In this document: positions 1 through 5,290 of the stretch, piece after piece
How the letters are laid out: each line of letters begins with the position of its first letter
Numbering within the stretch: position 1 is the first letter of the stretch
DNA from: Thermoplasmata archaeon
Lineage (GTDB): Archaea > Thermoplasmatota > Thermoplasmata > Lutacidiplasmatales > UBA184
DNA: 6,085 nt
Assembly (NCBI GenBank): GCA_030042815.1
Contig: JASHYY010000204.1
Span: 1-6,085 of the forward strand
Direction of reading: 5' to 3'
The notes under the pieces: generated by a model
What the model saw: the letters and a program-made list of their open reading frames with translations, nothing else
Told to the model about the DNA's origin: nothing
Databases searched by the model: none
Made by a program: the position numbers and the translations under genes

Positions 1-557
1 TCCTGCCCCTGCCGTGCTTCGATCTCGAGCGCGGGGCCTCCGGGGAACGTCCCCCCGAGCTCGATCCAGAGCTTGTCGAGGAAGTTGCCGACCCCGATGT
101 CCAGGGTCTCACCGAGCACCCGATAGCGACCCCGCGCGTAGGCGATCACCTGGGTGTTCCCGCCGCTCGCGTAGAGCAGCATAGGGTCGTCGAGACCGCT
201 CAGCACCCGCGCGATCTCCACGTGCGCGACGCAATGGTTGACGGGGACGAGCGGCCGGTTCCAAGCAAGGGCGAGCAGGCGCGCGACGGTCGCACCGGCC
301 CGCAGGCACGGGCCGAGTCCCGGGCCCTGCGCGAACGCCACGGCCTCGACCTCCGACGGAGCGACGTGCCCCTCCTCGAGGGCGCGGCGCACGAGGTCGG
401 GCAGTACCTCGACGTGGTGGTTCGCAGCCTCCCGCGGGTGGATCCCCCCGCGGGGAGGCCGATACATGTCCGACACGAGCGCGACGACCTTCGCGTCGTC
501 CGACACGACCCCGACCGAGGCGGTGTGGGCGGTCGACTCGATCCCGAGGACGACCAT
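1..557 (-). CDS. kae1: Kae1/OSGEP/TsaD-family tRNA N6-threonylcarbamoyladenosine (t6A) synthase subunit, partial (C-terminus beyond left edge)
   Basis: This is the catalytic subunit of the KEOPS complex. It transfers the threonylcarbamoyl group from threonylcarbamoyl-AMP to A37 of ANN-decoding tRNAs in the cytoplasm. Translation from the ATG at 557 opens with GIESTAHTASVG (residues 5-16), the N-terminal nucleotide-binding strand turn of the ASKHA fold in its archaeal/eukaryotic Kae1 form. HPREAANHH follows at 40-48. The metal-binding pair is NHCVAH, with His108 and His112. Next come ASGGNTQV at 130-137 and GETLDIGVGNFLDKL at 149-163, then PGGP at 172-175. Only 185 residues are visible of a family length near 325-330. 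The third metal ligand (a C-terminal Asp) and any fused Bud32 kinase domain would lie off the window. A canonical position after GNFLDK reads LWIELG where LAREL-type sequences are usual, a small divergence near the active site. The start is supported by the TATA-like box 26 bases upstream. The family assignment is secure. Confidence 0.96.
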   Translation of the reverse strand, partial: MVVLGIESTAHTASVGVVSDDAKVVALVSDMYRPPRGGIHPREAANHHVEVLPDLVRRALEEGHVAPSEVEAVAFAQGPGLGPCLRAGATVARLLALAWNRPLVPVNHCVAHVEIARVLSGLDDPMLLYASGGNTQVIAYARGRYRVLGETLDIGVGNFLDKLWIELGGTFPGGPALEIEARQGQ

Positions 558-579
558 CGTCGGACGAGCGAGCCGACGG

Positions 580-586
580 TTATAAC
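580..586 (-). promoter_or_regulatory. TATA box of kae1, leaderless spacing
   Basis: The minus strand reads GTTATAAC here, an AT island in very GC-rich DNA. A purine-containing CCCGAGA lies directly upstream and could act as a BRE. The centre of the box is about 26 bases before the A of the kae1 ATG at 557, the usual archaeal TATA-to-transcription-start distance. The transcript would therefore begin at or within a base or two of the start codon. No Shine-Dalgarno sequence is present, which agrees with leaderless initiation. The box lies in the 52-base gap after the stop of the upstream small gene, so kae1 can be transcribed on its own. Confidence 0.72.
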
Positions 587-609
587 TCTCGGGCGCCGCG
601 GAGGGAGGT

Positions 610-840
610 TCACTCCTCGGTCGACTCGATCCGGAAATTGACCCGCTTGCCGCGCAGGGCCTCCTGGATCCGGTCGGCGAAGCTCAGCGACTCGGCGACG
701 CTCGCCGGCCGGCCCCAGTCGTAGACGAAGTCGTACCCCTCGGTCTCGGGACGGAAGCCCAAGTCCTCGAGGACTTCGGCGACCTCGGAGTACGGGGCGC
801 CCTCGCTGTCGAGCTGCAGGAGGAGGAACGTTTTCGTCAT
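610..840 (-). CDS. Uncharacterised 76-residue alpha/beta protein between tgtA and kae1
   Basis: I do not recognise this family. The 76-residue product begins MTKTFLLLQLD and ends NFRIESTEE. Its pattern suggests strand (3-10), helix (17-28, YSEVAEVLEDLGF), strand (36-42, YDFVYDW), helix (46-64, with a run of Ala, Leu and Arg) and strand (67-73, VNFRIES). This is a compact beta-alpha-beta-alpha-beta arrangement, loosely ferredoxin-like. There is no signal peptide, membrane segment, cysteine pair or obvious catalytic motif. The frame stays open upstream to an ATG at 906, but that ATG lies before the likely TATA box (885-890), so the ATG at 840 is the better start. The codon pattern matches its neighbours and the ordered hydrophobic periodicity looks like real protein. 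It sits between two tRNA-modification genes, 81 bases after tgtA and 52 bases before kae1. A role as an accessory or RNA-binding factor is possible but is only inferred from position. Confidence 0.78.
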   Translation of the reverse strand: MTKTFLLLQLDSEGAPYSEVAEVLEDLGFRPETEGYDFVYDWGRPASVAESLSFADRIQEALRGKRVNFRIESTEE

Positions 841-884
841 CGAGCCGCCCCGCGCCGGGTGCCGGGCGGCGTAACCCCCGCGCA

Positions 885-890
885 GATAAA
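885..890 (-). promoter_or_regulatory. Probable TATA box for the 76-residue gene
   Basis: The minus strand reads GCTTTATCTG around this point, the only AT-rich patch in the gap between the tgtA stop (922) and the small gene's ATG (840). Its centre is about 47 bases from the start codon, so transcription would begin near 861 and leave a leader of about 20 bases. This differs from the leaderless spacing of the neighbouring genes. The leader is GC-rich (GGCGCGGGGCGGCTCG) and has no strong match to GGAGG. A weaker GTTAC patch at 870-874 is the alternative. Confidence 0.45.
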
Positions 891-921
891 GCTCTCCGAT
901 GGGCACGACCGGTCGCGCCCG

Positions 922-2859
922 CTATTCCGTCTCCGGAGCGGGCTCGTCCTCCTCGGTCTCGCGGGAGCCCGCGTGGGCCACGACCCGCACGGCGACCCCG
1001 CGTTCGAGGGCCGCCATTTCGGGGGGCGCGAGGAGCAGTCGACCCACCGCGAGGAGGGTATCCGATCCGTCCACGAGGAGAGCGGTCGACCCGGGTACGA
1101 GCGCCGGGTCGGCCGACCGGACGAACCGGCTGAACAGGCTGCGTCCCTCGCGGACGAACGGGACGGCGTCGTCCGAGACCGTCACGCGTTCCCGACCGAG
1201 CGGCAGCAGGGGACGCAAGCGCGCCGCGCCACGGAACGTCGGTCGGGGAAGACCGTCGGTGCCGACGTGAAAGTGGATCTCCGAGCCGAACCGGATCGAA
1301 CGGAGACGGCCGGACCGTCGCGAGCGCTCTCCGGTCAGCCCCGGTGCGATTCGTGCCCGGACCCGGGGTCCGTACCGCCATTCGAGGAGGCTCTCGAGCT
1401 GGCGGCGCGTCCAGTCGTCCGTCCAGTCGCGGTCGAGGTCGGCGACGGCGCCGACCTCCCGGACGACCCGTTCCCGGAACGCCGCCGGCGAGAGGTGGGA
1501 ACGCGGCTCGAGAAATTCGTCGACGCCGAGGTACGGGCCGACGGGATACACCTCCCCGAGCTCGAACGGCACGGGGCCGAAGGGAGTCGTGGTTTCCCAG
1601 AGCAACGGCCGGCCGGCCCGGTCCTCGACCGGCAGGTGCGCGAGGTACTCGGGGCGCAGGGCCACGCCCGGGATCCGGCGCGCCGAAGGCCGACCGGCTC
1701 GATACCCGTCCACCCGGTGTCGGAAGCGGACTCCGGCGGGTCGCTCGCGGCTCTCGGGACCCACCTCCCGGAACGCCCGACGGCTCTCCGGCTCCGTCGC
1801 GAGGAAGACGTCCGCGTGGCGGCGCGCCTCCTCGAGGCCCGCCCGCAGCGCGGGGTGCCCTCCGGCCCGGCGCTCGGCGAGCTCCCAGAGGGTGCCGTCG
1901 CGGATCGCCCGCCGGACTCGTCCGACCTCCTCGAGCGACGCGACCAGATTGTGGAAGGCGATTCCGCGCTCCCGCTCGGGCAGGGGGAGTCGCGCGACGT
2001 CCGTGAGCGGGCGTTCCGCGCAGAGGAAGCACCGACAGATCGGGTCCCGCACCTCGTCGATCGGGACGGTGCCCTCGGGGAACAGGAGCCGACCGCGCCG
2101 GGCGAACTTGTGGTAGGCGGACGAGTCGAAGAGGTCGACCCCGAACAGCGCCGCGAAGGCGAACGTCATCGGGTGGCCGGTGCCGAAGAGGTGCACGGCC
2201 TTTCCCGGCGAGAGCGCGGGGCGGGCCGCGGCGATCAGCCGGGCCAGCTCGACGAACCGGTATTGCTCGAGCAAGGGGACCACGCCCCCGACGGCCAGGA
2301 CGTCGCCGAGCCCGCTCGCGGCGCGCGCGGAGCGCCATCGCAGGTCCGCGTGGAGGCCGCCCTGCACGGGGACCGCGAGGAGACCGGGCGTCGCCGCCCG
2401 GGCGGCCCGCGCACGCGAAAGGGTCTCCTCGAGCGCGGCCTCGGCGGCGTCGTGCGGGGTCTCGGGCTCGGTGAACACGTCCAGCACGGTCGGAATGTCC
2501 GACCGGACCCGGAGCTGGAACGCCAGGATCTCCTCGGGAGTGACCTCGACCGTGCCGTAGGCGTGCTGCTGAAACGCGCCCGAGTCGGTCATCACGGCGC
2601 CGTCGTACCCGAGGAGCCCGTGGATCCCGACCGCTTCCGCGACGGACCGTAGCGGCGGCGTTCTCCACGCGATGTACGACGACGTGATGACCGCGCGGAC
2701 CCCGAGCCGGGAGCGCATCTCCGCCGGAGGAATGGGCTGCCGCGCTGGGTCCGGGTGGACCACGGGAAGGAGCGCCGGCGTCTCGACCGTCCCGTGCGGA
2801 GTGTCGAACCGGCCCAGGCGGGCCAGTCCGTCGCGCTCGACGACCTCGAACGGGGTCAT
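922..2859 (-). CDS. tgtA: Archaeosine tRNA-guanine transglycosylase (ArcTGT), full length with C-terminal PUA domain
   Basis: This enzyme exchanges guanine-15 in the D-loop of archaeal tRNAs for preQ0, the first tRNA-bound step of archaeosine synthesis. The 645-residue product has a TIM-barrel catalytic domain in roughly residues 1-340. VMTDSGAFQ (89-97) carries Asp92, the general acid/base residue. VPVQGG is at 162-167 and FGTGHP at 224-229. GVDLFDSSAY (239-248) carries Asp244, which matches the nucleophile of the family. The zinc site is Cys274-x-Cys276-x2-Cys279 with His302 (in FHNL). Linker domains (C1/C2) follow, with TPFGPVPFELGEVYP in the middle, then a PUA domain near 550-632 containing the conserved VRSADPALVPGSTALLVD stretch. 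It ends in an acidic tail, RETEEDEPAPETE. It is somewhat longer than the roughly 580 residues of the well-studied Pyrococcus enzyme. It lies 24 bases after the UDG gene. No ArcS-type PC..KPY..S..H motif is present, so the conversion to archaeosine needs another protein elsewhere. Confidence 0.96.
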   Translation of the reverse strand: MTPFEVVERDGLARLGRFDTPHGTVETPALLPVVHPDPARQPIPPAEMRSRLGVRAVITSSYIAWRTPPLRSVAEAVGIHGLLGYDGAVMTDSGAFQQHAYGTVEVTPEEILAFQLRVRSDIPTVLDVFTEPETPHDAAEAALEETLSRARAARAATPGLLAVPVQGGLHADLRWRSARAASGLGDVLAVGGVVPLLEQYRFVELARLIAAARPALSPGKAVHLFGTGHPMTFAFAALFGVDLFDSSAYHKFARRGRLLFPEGTVPIDEVRDPICRCFLCAERPLTDVARLPLPERERGIAFHNLVASLEEVGRVRRAIRDGTLWELAERRAGGHPALRAGLEEARRHADVFLATEPESRRAFREVGPESRERPAGVRFRHRVDGYRAGRPSARRIPGVALRPEYLAHLPVEDRAGRPLLWETTTPFGPVPFELGEVYPVGPYLGVDEFLEPRSHLSPAAFRERVVREVGAVADLDRDWTDDWTRRQLESLLEWRYGPRVRARIAPGLTGERSRRSGRLRSIRFGSEIHFHVGTDGLPRPTFRGAARLRPLLPLGRERVTVSDDAVPFVREGRSLFSRFVRSADPALVPGSTALLVDGSDTLLAVGRLLLAPPEMAALERGVAVRVVAHAGSRETEEDEPAPETE

Positions 2860-2882
2860 CGGCCCGCGGACGGCGCCGGGTC

Positions 2883-2892
2883 GTTAAGGATA
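2883..2892 (-). promoter_or_regulatory. Possible TATA box for tgtA overlapping the UDG stop codon
   Basis: The minus strand reads CTATCCTTAACG, centred 26-28 bases upstream of the tgtA ATG at 2859. This is the leaderless distance seen at other genes in this window. The TAA stop of the upstream UDG gene (2886-2884) is part of this AT-rich patch. The match to a TATA box is weak because two C bases interrupt it, and with a 24-base gap the two genes could equally be one operon. No Shine-Dalgarno sequence precedes the tgtA ATG, which favours a leaderless start of its own over re-initiation. Confidence 0.45.
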
Positions 2893-3594
2893 GCGGGCCG
2901 GGGTTCCCGAGCCGACGAACGAACCCCGGACCCGCTTGAGGAGGTCGACCAGCATCACCGGGGTCAGCTTCCCAGTGTTCGTGTTCTGCGGGCTCGGGTG
3001 GTAGGACGCCCAGAGCATCGGTCGTCCCGGGCCGAGCGGGGCGCACGCGCCGTGGGCGAACGGCACGACTGGGCGTGGCACCTCGTAGACCCGGGCGGCT
3101 GCCTCGCGGACGCTGTCCCAGGCGAATCCTCCGAGCGCGAGGACCGCCCGGAGGTTCGAGAGGAGGCGGAGTTCTCGCTCGAGATACGGCGCGCACTCGG
3201 CCCGCTCGGCCGGCGTCGGACGATTGTCCGGAGGGACGCACCGGACGGCGGCCGTGAGGTAGAGGTCGGTGTACCGAAGCCCGTCGGCCCGTCGCAGCGA
3301 GCTCGGCTGGTTCGCGAACCCCGCTGCATGGAACGCGCGCACGAGGAAGGCGGCCGACCGGTCCCCCGTGAAGACCCGACCCGTGCGGTTCGACCCGTGG
3401 GCGGCCGGCGCGAGACCGACGACCGCGAGTCGGGCTTGAGGATCCCCGAACCCCGGAACCCCCCGCCCCCAGTAGGCCTCTCCACGGAACTCGCGCTTCT
3501 TCTCGGAGGCCACGCGCTCGCGGTACCGCACGAGCCGAGGGCAACGTCGGCAGACGACGACCTCGGCCCGGACCCGGTCGAGCGAATCGGCCAC
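2884..3594 (-). CDS. Family 5 uracil-DNA glycosylase (UDGb), iron-sulfur type
   Basis: This enzyme excises deaminated bases (uracil, and in characterised family 5 members also hypoxanthine) from DNA to start base-excision repair. The 236-residue product carries the family 5 form of motif 1, VGLAPAAHGSNRTG (59-72). This lacks the polar catalytic residue of families 1 and 2 and differs from the GEAPG form of family 4. Motif 2 is SYHPSPQNTNTGK (197-209), with His199. Four cysteines are placed as expected for the 4Fe-4S cluster: Cys15-x2-Cys18 near the N-terminus, and Cys119 and Cys134 fourteen residues apart. RVFTGDRS (73-80) is also typical. The start is GTG at 3594, chosen because CRRCP sits at the normal distance from the N-terminus and a TATA-like ATAA lies about 24-26 bases upstream. 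The gene is divergent from the bactofilin-like gene and is followed 24 bases later by tgtA. Confidence 0.94.
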   Translation of the reverse strand: MADSLDRVRAEVVVCRRCPRLVRYRERVASEKKREFRGEAYWGRGVPGFGDPQARLAVVGLAPAAHGSNRTGRVFTGDRSAAFLVRAFHAAGFANQPSSLRRADGLRYTDLYLTAAVRCVPPDNRPTPAERAECAPYLERELRLLSNLRAVLALGGFAWDSVREAAARVYEVPRPVVPFAHGACAPLGPGRPMLWASYHPSPQNTNTGKLTPVMLVDLLKRVRGSFVGSGTPARYP

Positions 3595-3614
3595 GCTCGG
3601 GACGGGCCCCGCGG

Positions 3615-3620
3615 CTTATG
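3615..3620 (-). promoter_or_regulatory. TATA-like box of the UDG gene, leaderless GTG start
   Basis: The minus strand reads CCCATAAGCC, with the ATAA core at 3619-3616. Its centre is about 24-26 bases before the GTG at 3594, so the message would start at or next to that codon. The box is short and weak compared with those of kae1 and the bactofilin-like gene. No Shine-Dalgarno sequence is visible. Confidence 0.5.
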
Positions 3621-3670
3621 GGGATTGTCCGTCGGGCACCGCGCGAGTGCTCACCGAACGTGACCTACCC

Positions 3671-3676
3671 CTATAG
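3671..3676 (+). promoter_or_regulatory. TATA box of the bactofilin-like gene, leaderless spacing
   Basis: CTATAG preceded by CCTACCC stands out in GC-rich surroundings. Its centre is 26-27 bases before the ATG at 3701. This decides the start: an in-frame ATG at 3677 begins directly after the box and would lie upstream of the predicted transcription start, so it cannot be the initiator. There is no Shine-Dalgarno sequence before 3701, consistent with a leaderless message. Confidence 0.72.
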
Positions 3677-3700
3677 ATGGGCCCGCCCCTTGCTCTCTCG

Positions 3701-4918
3701 ATGACCGAAACCCGCGTTCCGAGGGGCTCGACGGTCCGTCTCGGGGCGGTGGACGGAGACTTGCGCGCCGACGGGCACGTCCGCATCGAGGTCGACGGGC
3801 GCTTGGCCGTTTCCGGCAACGCCCGGTTCGAGGGCGACGCGGAGATCGAAGGCGACCTCGAGTGCCGGTCGCTGGACGCCGACGACGGTACGGTCCGTGT
3901 GAAGGGGTCGCTCCGCGCGAGCGACGTCGTCCATGCTCGAGATGCCGCTATCGAGGTCGGCGGAGAGTTTCGGGCCCACCGGGCCGACATCGACCGCCGG
4001 CTCCGGGTGACGGGGCCGGCCACGGCGGACGAGTTCGAGGTCGGAGGGGTCCTCGACGGGGGGAACACGCTGACCGCACGGAGGGTCTCGGTCGGCGGGA
4101 AGCTCCGGCTCGTCGGCAAGCTCACGGCCGAGGGGGTCGAAGCCGGCGGCTCCGTCGACATCGCAGACGTGGAGATCGACTCGCTCGAGGCCGGGGGACT
4201 GATCCGGCTGAACGGCGGGACCGTGCGTCGCTCGATCGAGGTGGGGGGCCGGTTCGTCGCGGACGCCCCGCTCGCGTTCGGTTCGCTCGAGGCCGGCGGG
4301 CTCGCGGAATTGAAAGGGGACGGGAAGGGCGGGGCGATCGACGTCGGCGGCGTCTTCACCGCCCGCGGCAACCTCACGTTCACTTCCCTCAAGGTCGGCG
4401 GGATGGGCTCCATCGGCGGCTCGGGCGAGGGCGAATCGGTCGAGGTCGGCGGAAAGTTCGATGTTCACGGAGGTCTCCGGCTCACCCGCGCACTGGACGT
4501 CGGCGGTTTCGTGTCGATCCGGGAGGAGCTGCGGGCCGACCGCCTCGAGCTCGGGGGGGCGCTCTCGGCACGACGGGCCGTCTTCTCCTCCGACGCCGAC
4601 GTCGGGGGTCGGGTTCAAACGGTCGAGGGCCTGAAGGCGGAGCGCCTCGTGCTCCGTCGGAAGGCCCGGGCCTCGGGTCCGCTCGTCGGAGGGTCCGTGG
4701 AACTCGAAGACAAGGCACGAGCCGAGGACGTGTACGGCACGTCGGTCGACCTCGGCGAGAAGGCCGAGGCGCGTCGGGTCTTCGCGGCCCGGGTGCGCAT
4801 CCGGGCGGACGCGCGGGTCGACGAGGTCACCTTCACCGAGACGGCGGAGATCGACCCCGCGGCCCACCTGCGCTCTCCGCCCCGTCGGGTGGAGGCGCTC
4901 CCCGTCTTTCCGCTGTAG
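3701..4918 (+). CDS. Long bactofilin-like (polymer-forming) beta-helix repeat protein
   Basis: The 405-residue product is made of short strand-turn units typical of bactofilin-type right-handed beta-helices, which self-assemble into filaments or scaffolds. A [VAL]-G-G turn recurs at residues 86, 114, 131, 148, 164, 181, 198, 215, 232, 249, 267, 284, 301 and 329. From 114 to 301 the spacing is 17 with only single-residue deviations, which fits one triangular winding of about three 5-6-residue strands. Shorter G-turn repeats at 20-75 (VSG, FEG, IEG, VKG) suggest the helix begins near residue 10. The final 20 residues (proline-rich, ending VFPL) leave the repeat. There is no signal peptide and no membrane segment, so a cytoplasmic location is likely. 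Classical bactofilins have a core near 100-120 residues, so this is about three times longer. Bactofilin-domain proteins are known in archaea (halofilins of Haloferax, linked to cell shape). Assignment to the bactofilin fold is by repeat pattern; the function is inferred. It is the first gene of a likely two-gene operon. Confidence 0.85.
   Translation: MTETRVPRGSTVRLGAVDGDLRADGHVRIEVDGRLAVSGNARFEGDAEIEGDLECRSLDADDGTVRVKGSLRASDVVHARDAAIEVGGEFRAHRADIDRRLRVTGPATADEFEVGGVLDGGNTLTARRVSVGGKLRLVGKLTAEGVEAGGSVDIADVEIDSLEAGGLIRLNGGTVRRSIEVGGRFVADAPLAFGSLEAGGLAELKGDGKGGAIDVGGVFTARGNLTFTSLKVGGMGSIGGSGEGESVEVGGKFDVHGGLRLTRALDVGGFVSIREELRADRLELGGALSARRAVFSSDADVGGRVQTVEGLKAERLVLRRKARASGPLVGGSVELEDKARAEDVYGTSVDLGEKAEARRVFAARVRIRADARVDEVTFTETAEIDPAAHLRSPPRRVEALPVFPL
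4181..4609 (+). repeat. Tandem two-winding (34-residue, about 102-base) super-repeat inside the bactofilin-like gene
   Basis: Within the 17-residue repeat the windings alternate between two types. One type is SLEAGGLIRL (161-170), SLEAGGLAEL (195-204), SLKVGGMGSI (229-238) and ALDVGGFVSI (264-273). The other is VGGRF (181), VGGVF (215), VGGKF (249) and LGGAL (284). Like matches like at 34-35 residues, about 102 bases. The DNA still shows it: TCGCTCGAGGCCGG occurs identically at 4181 and 4283. This points to growth of the gene by duplication of a two-winding unit. Confidence 0.7.
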
Positions 4919-4921
4919 GTC

Positions 4922-4927
4922 GGAGGG
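4922..4927 (+). promoter_or_regulatory. Shine-Dalgarno sequence of the winged-helix gene
   Basis: GGAGGG lies six bases before the ATG at 4934, in the 15-base gap after the bactofilin-like stop codon. It is complementary to the pyrimidine-rich 3' end of 16S rRNA. It is the clearest Shine-Dalgarno sequence before any gene in this window, as expected for the second cistron of a shared message. Confidence 0.75.
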
Positions 4928-4933
4928 CCCGGA

Positions 4934-5266
4934 ATGCTGAACGGTCGGGACGAGGCGAACCCTCCTCGGCGACGGGAGGTGACCGACCTCTATGCCACCG
5001 TGCTCGAGGTCGTGAAGCACTATCACGGGGCCGCGCGGATCACTCGCGTCTCGTACGGGGCGGGCATGCCGGTCGACCGGCTCCGGAACTTCGTCGACCG
5101 CTTGCTCGCCCTGGGGCTCCTGACGTCCGACGAGCTGGACGGCCGACCGGTCTACGACATCACGCCCCGGGGCCAGGAGTTCCTCGACACCTACTGGAAA
5201 ATGCGAGGCTACGTCGAGGTGCTCGAGCGGGGGCCCCGCGACGAGCGGCCGAATCGGCGCCGGTGA
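4934..5266 (+). CDS. Small winged-helix DNA-binding protein, archaeal HTH_45-like
   Basis: The 110-residue product resembles the small archaeal winged-helix regulators of the HTH_45 type. Residues 15-31 form a first helix (EVTDLYATVLEVVKHYH). ITRVSYGAGMPVDRLRNFVDRLLALGLL (36-63) gives the helix-turn-helix and recognition helix. PVYDITPRGQEFLDTYWKM (72-90) forms the wing, with the common ITPRG turn, leading into a C-terminal helix that could form a dimer coiled coil. The tail is arginine-rich. It follows the bactofilin-like gene by 15 bases with a strong Shine-Dalgarno sequence, so the two are probably co-transcribed. It may regulate this operon or its divergent neighbour, but no operator is proven. 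Its stop is 24 bases from the stop of the converging rhodanese gene. Confidence 0.88.
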   Translation: MLNGRDEANPPRRREVTDLYATVLEVVKHYHGAARITRVSYGAGMPVDRLRNFVDRLLALGLLTSDELDGRPVYDITPRGQEFLDTYWKMRGYVEVLERGPRDERPNRRR

Positions 5267-5290
5267 GTCCACCGGGTCGGGTACCCGCGG
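5267..5290. other. Short convergent intergenic spacer with a 10-base palindrome
   Basis: The spacer between the convergent stops contains CGGGTACCCG (5278-5287), a perfect palindrome. CGGGT at 5273-5277 can also pair with ACCCG at 5283-5287. No T-run follows on either strand, so it does not look like a typical archaeal terminator, although a hairpin between convergent transcripts is possible. Confidence 0.35.

Larger units (their letters stand above)
3595..3700. promoter_or_regulatory. Divergent promoter region between the UDG and bactofilin-like genes
   Basis: This 106-base gap holds two outward-facing TATA-like boxes (minus at 3615-3620, plus at 3671-3676), about 50 bases apart. Immediately upstream of the plus-strand BRE/TATA is a short inverted repeat, TCAC at 3651-3654 and GTGA at 3660-3663, with a five-base spacer. 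It could be a regulator site but is short enough to occur by chance. Nothing else gene-like is seen here. Confidence 0.55.

Noticed and set aside
841..906. An upstream in-frame ATG (906) as the start of the 76-residue protein
   Set aside because: The likely TATA box (885-890) lies inside this extension, and the extra residues break the compact strand-helix pattern beginning at MTKTF.
859..2652. A 597-codon plus-strand open frame antisense to tgtA
   Set aside because: It is the complement of a well-supported catalytic and PUA protein, with no recognisable motif, no promoter and charged low-complexity content.
200..3544. A 1114-codon open frame on the minus strand spanning parts of four genes
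   Set aside because: Its translation is low-complexity Arg/Pro/Gly/Ala sequence with no domain pattern, while other frames of the same DNA encode clear Kae1, TGT and UDG proteins. High GC removes stop codons from shadow frames.
3677..3700. An upstream in-frame ATG (3677) as the start of the bactofilin-like protein
   Set aside because: It directly abuts the TATA box at 3671-3676, upstream of the expected transcription start near 3700. The ATG at 3701 fits leaderless initiation.
4181..4609. The periodic repeat in the bactofilin-like gene as a CRISPR or non-coding array
   Set aside because: The period is about 51/102 bases, in frame and degenerate at codon third positions, which is the pattern of protein repeats under coding constraint.
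3671..5272. A 533-codon minus-strand open frame antisense to the bactofilin-like and winged-helix genes
   Set aside because: Its apparent repetitiveness is the mirror of the real 17-residue repeat on the other strand. It has no independent start signal or domain.
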